Shown: one piece after another, positions 33,817 to 43,860 of the stretch
Numbering within the stretch: position 1 is the stretch's first letter
Layout of the letters: each line of letters opens with the position of its first letter
Assembly (NCBI GenBank): GCA_027019265.1
Contig: JALUWX010000029.1
Coordinates: forward strand, 19,907 to 83,906
Reading direction: 5' to 3'
DNA: 64,000 bases
Origin: Phycisphaerales bacterium
Lineage (GTDB): Bacteria > Planctomycetota > Phycisphaerae > Phycisphaerales > UBA1924
Program-made: the position numbers and the translations under genes
The notes under the pieces: model-generated
Databases searched by the model: none
Told to the model about the DNA's origin: nothing
The model's input: only the letters and a program-made list of their open reading frames with translations

Positions 33817-34254
33817 ATGACAACCCCCCCATCCCACACCACCGAGATCCGCGTCCGCTACGCCGAGTGCGACCCCATGAACGTCGCCCACCACGCAAGC
33901 TACCTCCCCTGGCTCGAGATCGGGCGCACCGAAATGCTCAGAGCCCAAGGCGGCTCCTACGAACAGATGGAACGAGACGGCTTCTTCCTCGTCATCACCC
34001 GCTGCGAAGTCAAATACCGCAGACCCATCCGCTACGACGACGTCCTCGACATCCGCACCACCCTCGACAGCGCCAGCAAGATCAAACTGCGCCACACCTA
34101 CGAGGTCGTCCTCAAAGAACGCCGAGCCCAAGCCCCCGACCCCACGGACCCGAGCGTCCCCAACGACTTTGTGTGCGCCATCGCCACCACCGAACTCGCC
34201 TGCGTTGACCGCAACGGCAAACCCACCCCGCTCCCCGACTTCCTCGCGGGTTAA
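33817..34254 (+). CDS. Acyl-CoA thioesterase (YbgC/4HBT family)
   Basis: A 145-residue hot-dog-fold thioesterase. VRYAECDPMNVAHHASYLPWLE (shown in part) contains the catalytic Asp and the family-typical Tyr-Ala-Glu-Cys-Asp motif, followed by RTEMLRAQG and VITRCEVKYRRPIRYDD. It should hydrolyse short or medium acyl-CoAs. No ribosome site; TACCGT ends 7 nt before the ATG. Its stop overlaps the stop of the convergent next gene by 4 bp. Confidence 0.9.
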   Translation: MTTPPSHTTEIRVRYAECDPMNVAHHASYLPWLEIGRTEMLRAQGGSYEQMERDGFFLVITRCEVKYRRPIRYDDVLDIRTTLDSASKIKLRHTYEVVLKERRAQAPDPTDPSVPNDFVCAIATTELACVDRNGKPTPLPDFLAG

Positions 34255-34664
34255 TCCGTGATCACCCGCGCGCTGACGAGTCGGCCATCCTCGTCGAAAC
34301 TGACATGCAGAAACTGGAGCCCCATGCCAAGAAACCCGGGCTCTGATCCCAACTGGTAGTAGTAGATTCCCTCTGGCGGGTAGTCTTCACCTGGCGGTCC
34401 CAGAAGATCCCAGACCTCCAGCTCCGTCATCCCAACCTTGAGATGGTTGTCGAGGATGTCATCGCACATCCGTTGCCGGGTCGTCGGGGCATCAAGCTCA
34501 CGAACACTCGCGTCCCACCGATCCCGATCAAAGTCGAGATCCCGATGGGTCCACCATCGCCAAAGCCCCAGCACACCAGCCAACACGAAAATCACCGCAA
34601 TACCGATGAGCAAGGCCCGGTCGAACCGGTTCAACCACCATTGCTTTGTACGCTTCTCACTCAT
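34251..34664 (-). CDS. Membrane-anchored BamE-like protein
   Basis: A 137-residue protein with one N-terminal membrane helix (LLIGIAVIFVLAGVLGLW) and a BamE/OmlA-like domain: LKVGMTELEVWDLLGPPGEDY, IYYYQLG, FLHVSFDEDGRLVSARVITD (each a segment of up to 20 residues). Unlike the protein at 16251 it has no lipobox. A GGAGG ribosome site precedes the ATG. It is downstream of nothing obvious; radA lies 13 bp away on the same strand. Confidence 0.7.
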   Translation of the reverse strand: MSEKRTKQWWLNRFDRALLIGIAVIFVLAGVLGLWRWWTHRDLDFDRDRWDASVRELDAPTTRQRMCDDILDNHLKVGMTELEVWDLLGPPGEDYPPEGIYYYQLGSEPGFLGMGLQFLHVSFDEDGRLVSARVITD

Positions 34665-34677
34665 ACCCCGCCTCCGC

Positions 34678-36129
34678 TCACATCAACCGCTCAATCGCCC
34701 CCTGCACGTTCTTCACCGCCACCACCTTGATCCCCTTCACCCTCGGAAGCTCTCCCCGTCTCACCGTCGGCACCATCGCATGGGTAAACCCCAGCCGCGC
34801 CGCTTCCCGTAAACGCTGCTCCAGCTGCGCCACAGGGCGCAACTCCCCACCCAGCCCGATCTCCCCGATCGCCAACGTCGTCGGGGGGAGCGAGCGCTTG
34901 TAATGCGCCCCAGCAATCGCGAGCGCCAGCGCCAGATCACTCGCCGGCTCCGTCACCTTCAGCCCGCCCACACTCGACGTAAACACATCCCGATCCGCAA
35001 GCCGCAGCCCCGCGTGCTGCTCCAAAACAGCGATGATCATCGCGAGCCGATTCGCATCGAGCCCCGACGACTTCCGCTTCGCGCTCCCCACGAACCCCGT
35101 CGCCGTCAGCGCCTGGATCTCGACACACACACAGCGCGACCCGTGCATCGCCGCGCTCGCAACAGAGCCCGGGCGATGCTCGTCCCCGTTCGTGAGCGAC
35201 GCAATGCTCAGCCCCCCCGGAAGCTCCGCCAAACCCTTCCCCGTCATCTCGAAGATCCCAAGCTCCAAGGTCGTCCCGAACCGGTTCTTGATCGCGCGCA
35301 CCAACCGAGCCGCATGAGACCGATCCCCCTCGAAATACAGCACCGTGTCCACCAAGTGCTCCAAAAGCCGAGGCCCAGCAAGCGACCCCTCCTTCGTCAC
35401 ATGACCCACCAGCACAATCGCGATCCCCGACGACTTCGCGAGATACACCAGCTCCGACGCGCACCGTCGGAGCTGCGACACCGAACCCGGAGCCGCATCC
35501 ATATCCGCTTTGTAGATCATCTGGATCGAATCGATGACCACCACATCGGGCTTGACCTTCCGCATCTGCTCCACGATCCGCGCCAGGTTCGTGTCAGCAA
35601 GCACGAACAACGAATCCGAATCCTCCACCCCCAAGCGCTCCGCGCGAAGCCGGATCTGCTCCGCGCTCTCCTCACTGGACACATACAAGACGGTGCTCGT
35701 CCAGTCCTTCTTCGTCGCATTGAACTTCACGGGAGAAGCCCACGCCCCCGCCGCTTGAAGCATCAACGTGGACTTCCCGATCCCGGGCTCCCCCCCGACC
35801 AAAATCACCGACCCGGGAACCAACCCCCGATTCCCGTCCTCACCTCCCAAGACCCGATCCAGCTCATCGATCCCCGTCCCCAAACGCTTCGTCACCCCCG
35901 TCGAGCGCACGACCTCGCTGATCGCAACCGCGCCCATCGACACCTCACCCGCTTTCCCCTCGACCCACCCCGTCCCCGCCGATCCCCGCTGCGGATCCTT
36001 CAGACTCGAAGCATCGAACGACGACTCCTCCAGCGCATCCCACGTCCCGCAATCCGGGCACTTCCCGGCCCAGCGCGTCTGCACAGCCCCACACTCCCGG
36101 CACACAAACTGGGTCTTCGCTTTCGCCAT
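34678..36129 (-). CDS. radA: DNA repair protein RadA
   Basis: A 483-residue RecA-like DNA-branch-migration ATPase. The zinc finger Cys10, Cys13, Cys24, Cys27 is followed by the Walker A motif GGEPGIGKST (112-121), Walker B VVVIDSIQ, the RadA-specific KNRFGTT, and a C-terminal Lon-like domain (SVGGLKVTEPASDLALALAI). The ATG at 36129 has AGGAAAGAGG upstream. It is divergent from the AsmA-like gene. Confidence 0.96.
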   Translation of the reverse strand: MAKAKTQFVCRECGAVQTRWAGKCPDCGTWDALEESSFDASSLKDPQRGSAGTGWVEGKAGEVSMGAVAISEVVRSTGVTKRLGTGIDELDRVLGGEDGNRGLVPGSVILVGGEPGIGKSTLMLQAAGAWASPVKFNATKKDWTSTVLYVSSEESAEQIRLRAERLGVEDSDSLFVLADTNLARIVEQMRKVKPDVVVIDSIQMIYKADMDAAPGSVSQLRRCASELVYLAKSSGIAIVLVGHVTKEGSLAGPRLLEHLVDTVLYFEGDRSHAARLVRAIKNRFGTTLELGIFEMTGKGLAELPGGLSIASLTNGDEHRPGSVASAAMHGSRCVCVEIQALTATGFVGSAKRKSSGLDANRLAMIIAVLEQHAGLRLADRDVFTSSVGGLKVTEPASDLALALAIAGAHYKRSLPPTTLAIGEIGLGGELRPVAQLEQRLREAARLGFTHAMVPTVRRGELPRVKGIKVVAVKNVQGAIERLM

Positions 36130-36167
36130 CACAATCCTCTTTCCTTCGCGCAACACGATCCTATCGC

Positions 36168-36183
36168 AAACAGGGATCTGTTT
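36168..36183. promoter_or_regulatory. Perfect dyad between radA and the AsmA-like gene
   Basis: AAACAG (36168-36173) and CTGTTT (36178-36183) flank a 4-nt centre in the 86-bp divergent spacer. It could be an operator serving one or both genes. It is not a match to the E. coli or B. subtilis LexA box. Confidence 0.4.
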
Positions 36184-36215
36184 GGTATACCGAAGGCGTA
36201 AAGTTCACCATCTCC

Positions 36216-39200
36216 ATGACCAACACCCCATCCCCATCCAACACACCGACCCCCAAGCGCCGGCGCGTCTGGTTCAAGCGCTGCACCATCACCCTCGCCG
36301 TCCTCGCGCTCCTCCTCATCGCCGGGGTTGTCATCATCGGGCGCACCGCCGCCCTCACCGCCATCATCTCCCCCATCATCGAGAAGGAAACCGGGCTCGA
36401 CCTCGTCTCCGGGCGCATCGTCCTCGGCCCCTCGGGAGACATCGAGGTCCACAACGCCGTCCTCCGCGCCCCCGACATCGACGGCCCAGCAGGAGAACTC
36501 CTCACCCTCACCCGCGCCGACATCACCATCGACTGGACCAGGATCCTCTCCGGCGCCGGCGCGATCGAGAAAGTCCGACTCGACCAACCCCACCTCCGGG
36601 TCTCCCAGGACACCCAGTCCCGGGTCGTCAACCTCTCCGCGCTCACCCTCCGAGACTCCGGATCCGGCGCGGCCACCACCCCCCAGCTCATCATCACCCG
36701 AGGACTCGTCGAGATCGGAGAACACACCGGACCCGACTACACCCAGCTCAAACGACTCTCCATCGTCGGCCAGCTCAGCGCCCCCAACGCCGACGGCTCA
36801 GCCCCCTTCTCCTTCGGCGCCTCCTCCGCCATCGACTCCATCTCCTCGGGAATCGAACCCGTCACCAACGAGTTCGAGATCTCCGGCGCCATCCACCCCG
36901 CCGGGGTCCGCGCCCAGCTCACCGGGCTCTCCCTCGAAGACTGGCCCCCCTCCATCGTCCCCTCATCCATCCGGGATGTGTACCAGTCCCTCGACCTCTC
37001 CGGACAGCTCGCGCCAACCAGACTCGAACTCGGAGAGAAGGGACGGGTCTCCGTCACCCTCACCCTCGAAGGGGTAGACCTCACCCTCCCCTTCGATCCC
37101 CCCGGAGCCAACCCCGGCGAAGTCGAGCACCTTCGGATGCGCGGGACCAGGGGAACCATCACCTTCGGATCCTCCCAACTCACCGCCGACCTCACGGGGC
37201 GCATCGACCAGCTCGATTACCGGGTCGAGCTGACATACAAGGGCTACGCGCCCACCTCCGCCCTCGAGTGCACCCTCCGGACCGCGTTCCGATACGACGA
37301 CAGCTTCCGTCCCCGACTCTTCCTCCCCGAAGCCGCCCTCGACCCCATCAACCGATTCGCCGGGCTCAGCGCCGACATCGACGCCTCCGTCCAGTTCACC
37401 CGCGCCGCGCCCACGGGGGATCAAGCCGCGCCCCTCGAAGTCTCCGGACGCGCCCAGATCCGCAACGGCCGAGCCCAGTACACCGAGTTCGCCTACCCCT
37501 TCGAGAACATCAGCGGGTCCGTCCGATTCGCGCCAAGCAGCGCCTCCTTCGACAACCTCACCGGGACCGGACCCACCGGAGCCAAACTCCGCGCGTCCGG
37601 TTCCGTCAGCGGCTTCGGGGACGATTCACGGATCCACCTCGAGATCGCCGTGGACGAACTCCCCATCGACACCCACCTCCTCAACGCGATGGACGACGAC
37701 CAACGCGCCCTCGTCCGCACCCTCTTCTCGCGCCAGCAATACGCAAACCTCCTCGAATCCGGGTTCGTCCGGACCCCCGGAGTCCGAGGCCCGCTCATGG
37801 CCGAACGACGCGCCCTCTACGACGAGCTCGAACTCCGCAAAGACGACGAACCCACTCCAGAACTCCTCAACCAACGCGCACAACTCCGCAAACTCGACCG
37901 CGCCCTCAGCGCCCCCGAGTTCACCTTCGGCGGCGCCGTCTCCGTCGTCGTCGATGTCAAACGCGACCCCACACGACCCAAGGGCTCCCGCTGGCCCGTC
38001 GCCATCACGGCCAACATCCCCGAAGCCGGGATCGTCCCCGAGCAGTTCCCCCTTCCCATCATCGCCCAGGGTGTCACGATCTCCATCGTGGACAACAAGG
38101 TCGAACTCAAGGGCGGGTCCTACGCCGGGCTCTCAGGCGGATCCGCCTCCGTCGATGCAACCATCCAGGAACAGAACGGCAAAACCCTCCCGTACGTCAC
38201 CATCAAAGCCCGCGACATCCCCATCGACGACCGACTCATCGCGGCCATCCCCGGGTACTACACCAAGCAACCCCAAGACCCCAACGAAACCACACTCCGG
38301 CGCATCCTCGACCGACTCCAGCTCCGAGGGCTCGTCGAGTGCAACGCCACCATCGGACCACGCTCCGACAACTCCATCGGGTACGAAGTCGAAGCCGGGG
38401 TCCTCTCCGGATCCGCGACCCCCATCGACTCCGTCCTCGGACCCACACCCGATTCCATCACCCTCGACCAGCTCCGGGGAACCATCTTCGTCACCGAGTC
38501 CCTCATCGTCGTCGATATCGCCGGCCAGCTCGTCGCGCAGGGACAGACCCAACAAAGCGACTCCCCCGTCCGTCTCCTCACCCAGCTCACCCTCCCCCAA
38601 ACCCCCAGGTTCGGGAACGTCGATCGCGCCGATGGGCTCCTCCCCTTCGAGTTCGGACCCCCGACCCCGGGACCCGCGCTCTACACGCGCGTCACCGCAA
38701 CCAACGTGGACCTCACCCTCCCCCTCGAAGACGCAATCGGGATCGTCTCCAAATCACAAGCCCGGACCCTCAGCGACTGGCGCGACGACTTCCAGATCGA
38801 CGGCAACGTCACCCTCCGCACCCTCCTCGAAGGCCGGGTCGGCGGCGCACTCGATATCAAACTCCAACTCAACAAGATCCAACGACTCGGATTCACCCTC
38901 GAAGACCAACGCTACGACCTCGGGCAATCCTGGGGACGACTCGCGCTCGACCTCGGGACCAACCCCAAAATCGACGCCGACGGCTTCCGTGTCCCCATCC
39001 TCGTCGAAAGCGACGAGTCCGGACAGATCGCGCTCGACGGCGTCCTCCCCCTCGCACGAGGAGGAACCCTCCTCGAACTCCAGAACGAACCACCCATCCG
39101 ACTCGAACTCCGCAGCGCCCGTCTCGGATCCGCCGGGGTCAAAGCCGCCGCGAAAGCACTCTCCGCAAACGCCGTCGGAAAGTTCATCGAAGACTACAGC

Positions 39201-40739
39201 GTCAAGGGACGCGCCGACGCGCTCATCGACCTAACCCCGATCGACACCACACGCATCATCGACGCGCCCCGGGGCGCGCTCCGGATCCCCACAGTCACCC
39301 TCGACGGCTCACTCTCCCCCAAATCCCTCACCCTCACACGCAACGACCACACCCTCGATCTCCACACCATCGAAGGCCAAGTCATCTTCTCCGGGCTCTC
39401 CGGACGCGCCGATTCCATCCACGCAACCGCCCCCGACCACGAACTCTTCATCGACGGGCTCTTCTCCGTGGATCTCGAACGGGGCGCCACCATCGACATG
39501 AGCATCGGCGCAACAGGCGACGTCCTCGCCGAACCCATGCGCGCCGTCCTCCCCCAAGCGCTCACCGACACCGTCGAACAGCTCGACCTCCACGCACCCT
39601 CGGGGGTCTCCCTCGGGGACCTCCACATCAGCGCGACCAACCTCGGACGAGACGACCCCCGATTCGATATCCGCGGAAACGCAAGCGTCATCGGCGCGGA
39701 CCTCAGCGTCGGGCTCCCCATCACCGAGCTCGATACCGGGATCGGGTTCCACGTCTCCTCCGCCGAAGACCAAGGGCTCCAGTACACACTCAATCTCGAA
39801 GCCGACCGACTCCGCGCCGGGCTCCTCCGGGTCCACAACGCACGCGCCTCCATCATCTCCGAACCCGGAGAACCAAGAAACCTCGCCGTCCCCGACCTCC
39901 GCGCCGGAATGCACGGCGGCATGGTCACCGGGACCGCGCAGGTCCGGGTCGATCCCCAAGGCACCCCGCGCTACGCCACCGAGATCCAGTGCTCGGGTGT
40001 CCGCGCCGCGCCCATTTTCGACGACCTCTTCCTCCCCCCCCAAGGCCTCGAAGGCCCCCCCCGACCCGGGGCCTCCGCCGTCCGCTCCGCATGGAACGTG
40101 GACGACGACCTCTCCCGGGGTGTCCTCACCGCCGACCTCTCGCTCCAGGGCATCGTCGGACGAACCGCCCAGCGCGAAGGACGGGGCTACGTCCGGGTCT
40201 CCGGCGGGCGCGTCGTCGCGCTCCCCGGGCTCATCAACCTCATCGAGGCCTCCAACCTCACCCTCCCCACGGGCTCCAAACTCAACCTCGCCGAAGCCGA
40301 GTTCTACATCGACGACGACCGGATGGCCTTCGAAAGGCTCTCAGTCAGCTCCGATGCCATCGAGATCCTGGGCTACGGGATGATGGACTGGACATCCCGA
40401 GCGATCGACCTACGCTTCCGATCACGCGCGATCGAGCCCATCCCCGTCCTCTCCGATCTCCTCGAAGGGATCCGGGACGAGCTCATCACCACCCGCGTGA
40501 CCGGGGCGCCGGGGTCCATCGACTACACCGCCGAACAGTTCGGCACCACCAAACGCCTCATCCGCGCCATGCTCGGCGAAAAAGAAACCGAGCAGCAACG
40601 ACGACTCCGAGAAGTCGAAAACAGAACTCGCGTAGGTTCGGGCTACTACCGAACCCAGTCGCAGGATGAAACGCTCATCGAGCCCACGCCCGATCCGAGC
40701 ACGCGCCAGGAAGCAAGCGCCGCATCTACCGACGAGTAA
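36216..40739 (+). CDS. Giant AsmA-like envelope protein
   Basis: A 1507-residue protein with one membrane helix (about residues 23-42) and a very long beta-rich periplasmic part. It resembles AsmA/TamB/YhdP-type proteins: an early RADITIDWTRIL segment, repeated long beta strands, and a C-terminal AsmA-like signature (GRVVALPGLINLIEASNLTL, ISSDAIEILGYGMMDW-type). Such proteins bridge the inner and outer membranes and probably carry lipids. It is the longest gene in the window. No clear ribosome site precedes the ATG. Confidence 0.82.
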   Translation: MTNTPSPSNTPTPKRRRVWFKRCTITLAVLALLLIAGVVIIGRTAALTAIISPIIEKETGLDLVSGRIVLGPSGDIEVHNAVLRAPDIDGPAGELLTLTRADITIDWTRILSGAGAIEKVRLDQPHLRVSQDTQSRVVNLSALTLRDSGSGAATTPQLIITRGLVEIGEHTGPDYTQLKRLSIVGQLSAPNADGSAPFSFGASSAIDSISSGIEPVTNEFEISGAIHPAGVRAQLTGLSLEDWPPSIVPSSIRDVYQSLDLSGQLAPTRLELGEKGRVSVTLTLEGVDLTLPFDPPGANPGEVEHLRMRGTRGTITFGSSQLTADLTGRIDQLDYRVELTYKGYAPTSALECTLRTAFRYDDSFRPRLFLPEAALDPINRFAGLSADIDASVQFTRAAPTGDQAAPLEVSGRAQIRNGRAQYTEFAYPFENISGSVRFAPSSASFDNLTGTGPTGAKLRASGSVSGFGDDSRIHLEIAVDELPIDTHLLNAMDDDQRALVRTLFSRQQYANLLESGFVRTPGVRGPLMAERRALYDELELRKDDEPTPELLNQRAQLRKLDRALSAPEFTFGGAVSVVVDVKRDPTRPKGSRWPVAITANIPEAGIVPEQFPLPIIAQGVTISIVDNKVELKGGSYAGLSGGSASVDATIQEQNGKTLPYVTIKARDIPIDDRLIAAIPGYYTKQPQDPNETTLRRILDRLQLRGLVECNATIGPRSDNSIGYEVEAGVLSGSATPIDSVLGPTPDSITLDQLRGTIFVTESLIVVDIAGQLVAQGQTQQSDSPVRLLTQLTLPQTPRFGNVDRADGLLPFEFGPPTPGPALYTRVTATNVDLTLPLEDAIGIVSKSQARTLSDWRDDFQIDGNVTLRTLLEGRVGGALDIKLQLNKIQRLGFTLEDQRYDLGQSWGRLALDLGTNPKIDADGFRVPILVESDESGQIALDGVLPLARGGTLLELQNEPPIRLELRSARLGSAGVKAAAKALSANAVGKFIEDYSVKGRADALIDLTPIDTTRIIDAPRGALRIPTVTLDGSLSPKSLTLTRNDHTLDLHTIEGQVIFSGLSGRADSIHATAPDHELFIDGLFSVDLERGATIDMSIGATGDVLAEPMRAVLPQALTDTVEQLDLHAPSGVSLGDLHISATNLGRDDPRFDIRGNASVIGADLSVGLPITELDTGIGFHVSSAEDQGLQYTLNLEADRLRAGLLRVHNARASIISEPGEPRNLAVPDLRAGMHGGMVTGTAQVRVDPQGTPRYATEIQCSGVRAAPIFDDLFLPPQGLEGPPRPGASAVRSAWNVDDDLSRGVLTADLSLQGIVGRTAQREGRGYVRVSGGRVVALPGLINLIEASNLTLPTGSKLNLAEAEFYIDDDRMAFERLSVSSDAIEILGYGMMDWTSRAIDLRFRSRAIEPIPVLSDLLEGIRDELITTRVTGAPGSIDYTAEQFGTTKRLIRAMLGEKETEQQRRLREVENRTRVGSGYYRTQSQDETLIEPTPDPSTRQEASAASTDE

Positions 40740-40779
40740 TACACACGGGGCTCCCCCCACAGACAGAAAGACCTACACC

Positions 40780-41910
40780 ATGACCAACGAACCCAACCGA
40801 GTCGAACTCGACCCGCCCACCACCACACAACCGAAGACCGAAGCCGCAGCGCCACCCGAATCCATGAGCGTCCGCCGCGCCGACGACGGCGAGATCCAGG
40901 ACCGGATCATGGAACTCATCGACATGGTCACCCACACCACCGATGAGTTCGACGCCAAGCTCGTCCGCGAACTCATGACCGCCGCCCTCAAACTCATCCC
41001 CGACGGCCGAGGGACAGGCGAACTCAAACTCATGACCGCCGCCATGAAAGAGCTCCGATACGCATACCGCGTCTTCGGTCAATACCCCGAGCCCCACAAG
41101 GTCACCATCTTCGGATCCGCACGGACCCCCGAAGACCACCCCGACTACGCCGCCGCCGTCGAGTTCTCCAAACTCATGGCCCAAGCCGGATGGATGTCCA
41201 TCACCGGCGCCGGCGACGGGATCATGAAAGCAGGGCACGAAGGCCCCGGGCGCGAATCGAGCTTCGGCGTCGCCATCCGACTCCCCTTCGAAACCACCGC
41301 GAACGACATCATCACGGGTGACGAAAAACTCATCAACTTCCGCTACTTCTTCACACGCAAGCTCATGTTCCTCTCCCAAGCCGAAGCCGTCGTCTGTTTC
41401 CCCGGAGGGTTCGGGACCCTCGACGAATGCTTCGAAGCCCTCACCCTCATCCAGACAGGCAAGGCCTCCATCGTCCCCGTCGTCTACGTGGACGGCGACA
41501 CCACCGGAGACCACGGCTCCTACTGGGACGGATGGATCCACTACGTCCAGACCCAACTCGCCGCACGCGGGTGGATCTCCCCCGAAGACCACAACCTCTA
41601 CTACCACGCCAAGGACCCCCAGGACGCCGCCGACCACATCACCAGGTTCTACTCCGTCTACCACTCCTCCCGCTACGTCCGCGACGACCTCGTCATCCGT
41701 CTCAAGAAACCCCTCAACGACGAGCAGGTCCAGATCCTCAACGACGAGTTCGGATCCCTCGTCAAGAAGGGCTCCATCCAGATGCGCGAGCCCTACCCCC
41801 AGGAGAAGGACCACCTCGACCTCCCGAGACTCGCCTTCACACACACCCGCTACCACTACGGGCTCGTCCGCGCCCTCATCGACCGCATCAACTCCTTCGC
41901 GGATGCCTAA
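40780..41910 (+). CDS. LOG-family / TIGR00730-like Rossmann protein
   Basis: A 376-residue protein with the LOG signature PGGFGTLDE (208-216), and VTIFGSAR and ITGAGDGIMKAGHEGPG before it. Family members cleave nucleoside 5'-monophosphates (cytokinin-activating phosphoribohydrolase) or nucleotides; the larger size here adds an N-terminal helical part and a C-terminal extension of about 120 residues. A cytosolic enzyme with uncertain substrate. It overlaps the following lipoprotein gene by 8 bp. Confidence 0.88.
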   Translation: MTNEPNRVELDPPTTTQPKTEAAAPPESMSVRRADDGEIQDRIMELIDMVTHTTDEFDAKLVRELMTAALKLIPDGRGTGELKLMTAAMKELRYAYRVFGQYPEPHKVTIFGSARTPEDHPDYAAAVEFSKLMAQAGWMSITGAGDGIMKAGHEGPGRESSFGVAIRLPFETTANDIITGDEKLINFRYFFTRKLMFLSQAEAVVCFPGGFGTLDECFEALTLIQTGKASIVPVVYVDGDTTGDHGSYWDGWIHYVQTQLAARGWISPEDHNLYYHAKDPQDAADHITRFYSVYHSSRYVRDDLVIRLKKPLNDEQVQILNDEFGSLVKKGSIQMREPYPQEKDHLDLPRLAFTHTRYHYGLVRALIDRINSFADA

Positions 41911-42838
41911 CCCCCGATTCCTCATCCTGACCGCGCTCGCGCTCCTCCTCAGCGCCTGCGCCGCGCCCTGGGACCACCCCGAAGAGCCCCCCAAGCTCAC
42001 GGACATCGCCGCGCCCGAACCCTTCGTCGATCAGCGCCCTGATCCCGACCCGTCATCGCGCGGGGTCGAGATGAAGCTCCTCACCGTGGACGACTCGGGC
42101 GCGCGCGTCGCGCGATCCCTCGCGCCCTACGCCGAGCAGACCACCATCGCGCACGACGATCTCCAACGCTGGCGCAGCTGGGGGATCCGCTGGGTCCAGA
42201 TCCCCATCGAGGACCTCGAGCCCCTCCTCCAATCCCAGAAGTCCGTCGGCGTCATCGAGAACCGCTGGCTCGGAGAGTTCCCGCGCTGGCGCGCCCTCAT
42301 CCGCGCGGGCGAACTCAGCAACCAAACCGTCCGGGTCCAGGGCTCGCGTGATCGCGCCATCACCGGCCGACCCCGCCTCCTCGCCCGCGCCTGGACCACC
42401 CCGCGCATCGACGACGAAGGGCGCCCCACCTCGCGCATCGCCATCGACCTCGCGCTCCAACTCATCGACCCCAACAACCGACCCGCGCTCGGACAGCTCG
42501 CGCCCACCCAGCCCATCGACCAGGGCTCATTCCTCGGCCCGCGCTCCCTCCACCTCGAACTCGACGATTCCCACGCGCTCCTCCTCGTCGCCGACGATCC
42601 CGACAACACCTGGGACACCGCCGACAACCCCACCGACAACCCCGATCAAACCCCCGGCCCAAACGCCCCCAACCTCCGCACCCTCGGTGAACGCATGCTC
42701 TCCACACGAGGATCCGGGACCGTCGCGCCCGGGGATCGCTACATCCCCCCGCGCAAGGTCCTTATCATCCTCGTCCCCAACACCGACCCCGGGTACACCC
42801 TCCTCCCCAAAGCACGCGCGCAGGAGACCACCCCGTGA
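41903..42838 (+). CDS. Putative lipoprotein of unknown function
   Basis: A 311-residue protein starting at an ATG within the end of the LOG gene. The signal MPNPRFLILTALALLLSAC ends in the lipobox Cys19. The mature part has a proline-rich linker and then mixed alpha/beta content (EDLEPLLQSQKSVGVIENRW) with no recognised domain. It ends 4 bp into the next gene (GTGA overlap), so the three genes from 40780 form an operon. Confidence 0.72.
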   Translation: MPNPRFLILTALALLLSACAAPWDHPEEPPKLTDIAAPEPFVDQRPDPDPSSRGVEMKLLTVDDSGARVARSLAPYAEQTTIAHDDLQRWRSWGIRWVQIPIEDLEPLLQSQKSVGVIENRWLGEFPRWRALIRAGELSNQTVRVQGSRDRAITGRPRLLARAWTTPRIDDEGRPTSRIAIDLALQLIDPNNRPALGQLAPTQPIDQGSFLGPRSLHLELDDSHALLLVADDPDNTWDTADNPTDNPDQTPGPNAPNLRTLGERMLSTRGSGTVAPGDRYIPPRKVLIILVPNTDPGYTLLPKARAQETTP

Positions 42839-43782
42839 GTCTCCCCATCGCCATCATCCTCATCCTCGTCGGGCTCGCCGTCCTCATCGTCGGCGCCGAC
42901 GCGCTCGTCCTCGGCGCGGCCCAACTCGCCAAACGCCTCGGGCTCTCCCCCTTCGCCATCGGGGTCACCGTCGTCGCCTTCGGAACAAGCGCCCCCGAGC
43001 TCTTCGCCTCCGTCGGCGCCGCCCTCCAGAACGTCACCGACCTCGCCATCGGCAACGTCGTCGGCTCCAACATCGCCAACATCATCCTCATCCTCGGAGT
43101 CAGCGCCCTCGTCTCCACGATCCCCATCAACAAACGGGTCCGCTTCGTCGAGATCCCCATCATGGTCGCCATCACCGCGCTGACCACCATCCTCCTCATC
43201 GACCACGAGCTCGCGCGTCTCGAAGGCGCCCTCCTCGTCGTCGGGCTCCTCGCCTTCGTCCTCTACGTCGTCAAATCGCACAAGGAAGACATCCTCCACG
43301 AAGCCGACGACAAAATACACAACCCCAAGCCCCTCTGGATCGACCTCGTCTACATCACCGCCGGGGTCGCCGGGCTCGCGCTCGGCGCCAAGGTCCTCGT
43401 CGAAGGCGCCCAGAGCGTCGCGATCAGCGCCGGGGTCCCCGAAGGCGTCGTCGGCGCCACCATCGTCGCGTTCGGGACCTCCGTCCCCGAACTCGTCACC
43501 ACCATCCGAGCCGCCGTCAAAAAACACACCGACATGGCCGTCGGCAACATCGTCGGCTCCAACATCTTCAACCTCCTCTCCGTCCTCGGGATCACCTCGC
43601 TCATCAAGCCCCTCACCATGGACACCCAGATGGACTTCCACGTCCTCTTCATGCTCGGTGTCGCGCTCGGGTTCATGATCTGGACCCTCCTACGTCCGAG
43701 AATCGCCAAGCCCGGCGCGATCCTCTTCCTCCTCCTCTACACCGGGTACGTCGTCTATGCGTATTCCCCTCAATCCGCCTGA
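42835..43782 (+). CDS. Calcium/sodium antiporter (CaCA, YrbG-like)
   Basis: A 315-residue inner-membrane exchanger with ten predicted helices and the two inverted alpha repeats GTSAPELFASV plus GNVVGSNIANI, and GTSVPELVTTI plus GNIVGSNIFNL. These hold the ion-binding acidic residues. It exports Ca2+ in exchange for Na+. It starts at a GTG overlapping the lipoprotein stop by 4 nt. Confidence 0.95.
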   Translation: MSLPIAIILILVGLAVLIVGADALVLGAAQLAKRLGLSPFAIGVTVVAFGTSAPELFASVGAALQNVTDLAIGNVVGSNIANIILILGVSALVSTIPINKRVRFVEIPIMVAITALTTILLIDHELARLEGALLVVGLLAFVLYVVKSHKEDILHEADDKIHNPKPLWIDLVYITAGVAGLALGAKVLVEGAQSVAISAGVPEGVVGATIVAFGTSVPELVTTIRAAVKKHTDMAVGNIVGSNIFNLLSVLGITSLIKPLTMDTQMDFHVLFMLGVALGFMIWTLLRPRIAKPGAILFLLLYTGYVVYAYSPQSA

Positions 43783-43860
43783 TCGCCCACCCTTTCCGTA
43801 CACATCCCCCCCGATCCATCCGATCCTCTCTCTGTCCACGCGCGAACTCAGAGAGGATCA

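Noticed and set aside
36168..36183. LexA (SOS) box upstream of radA.
   Set aside because: Half-sites AAACAG/CTGTTT do not match the known CTGT-N8-ACAG or GAAC-N4-GTTC forms; kept only as an unassigned dyad.
35768..40669. A very long open frame (over 1600 codons) in another frame of the AsmA-like gene and past radA.
   Set aside because: It is dominated by Arg, Pro, His and Ser and has no domain; GC-rich codons leave other frames open. The AsmA-like frame has typical protein content and structure.
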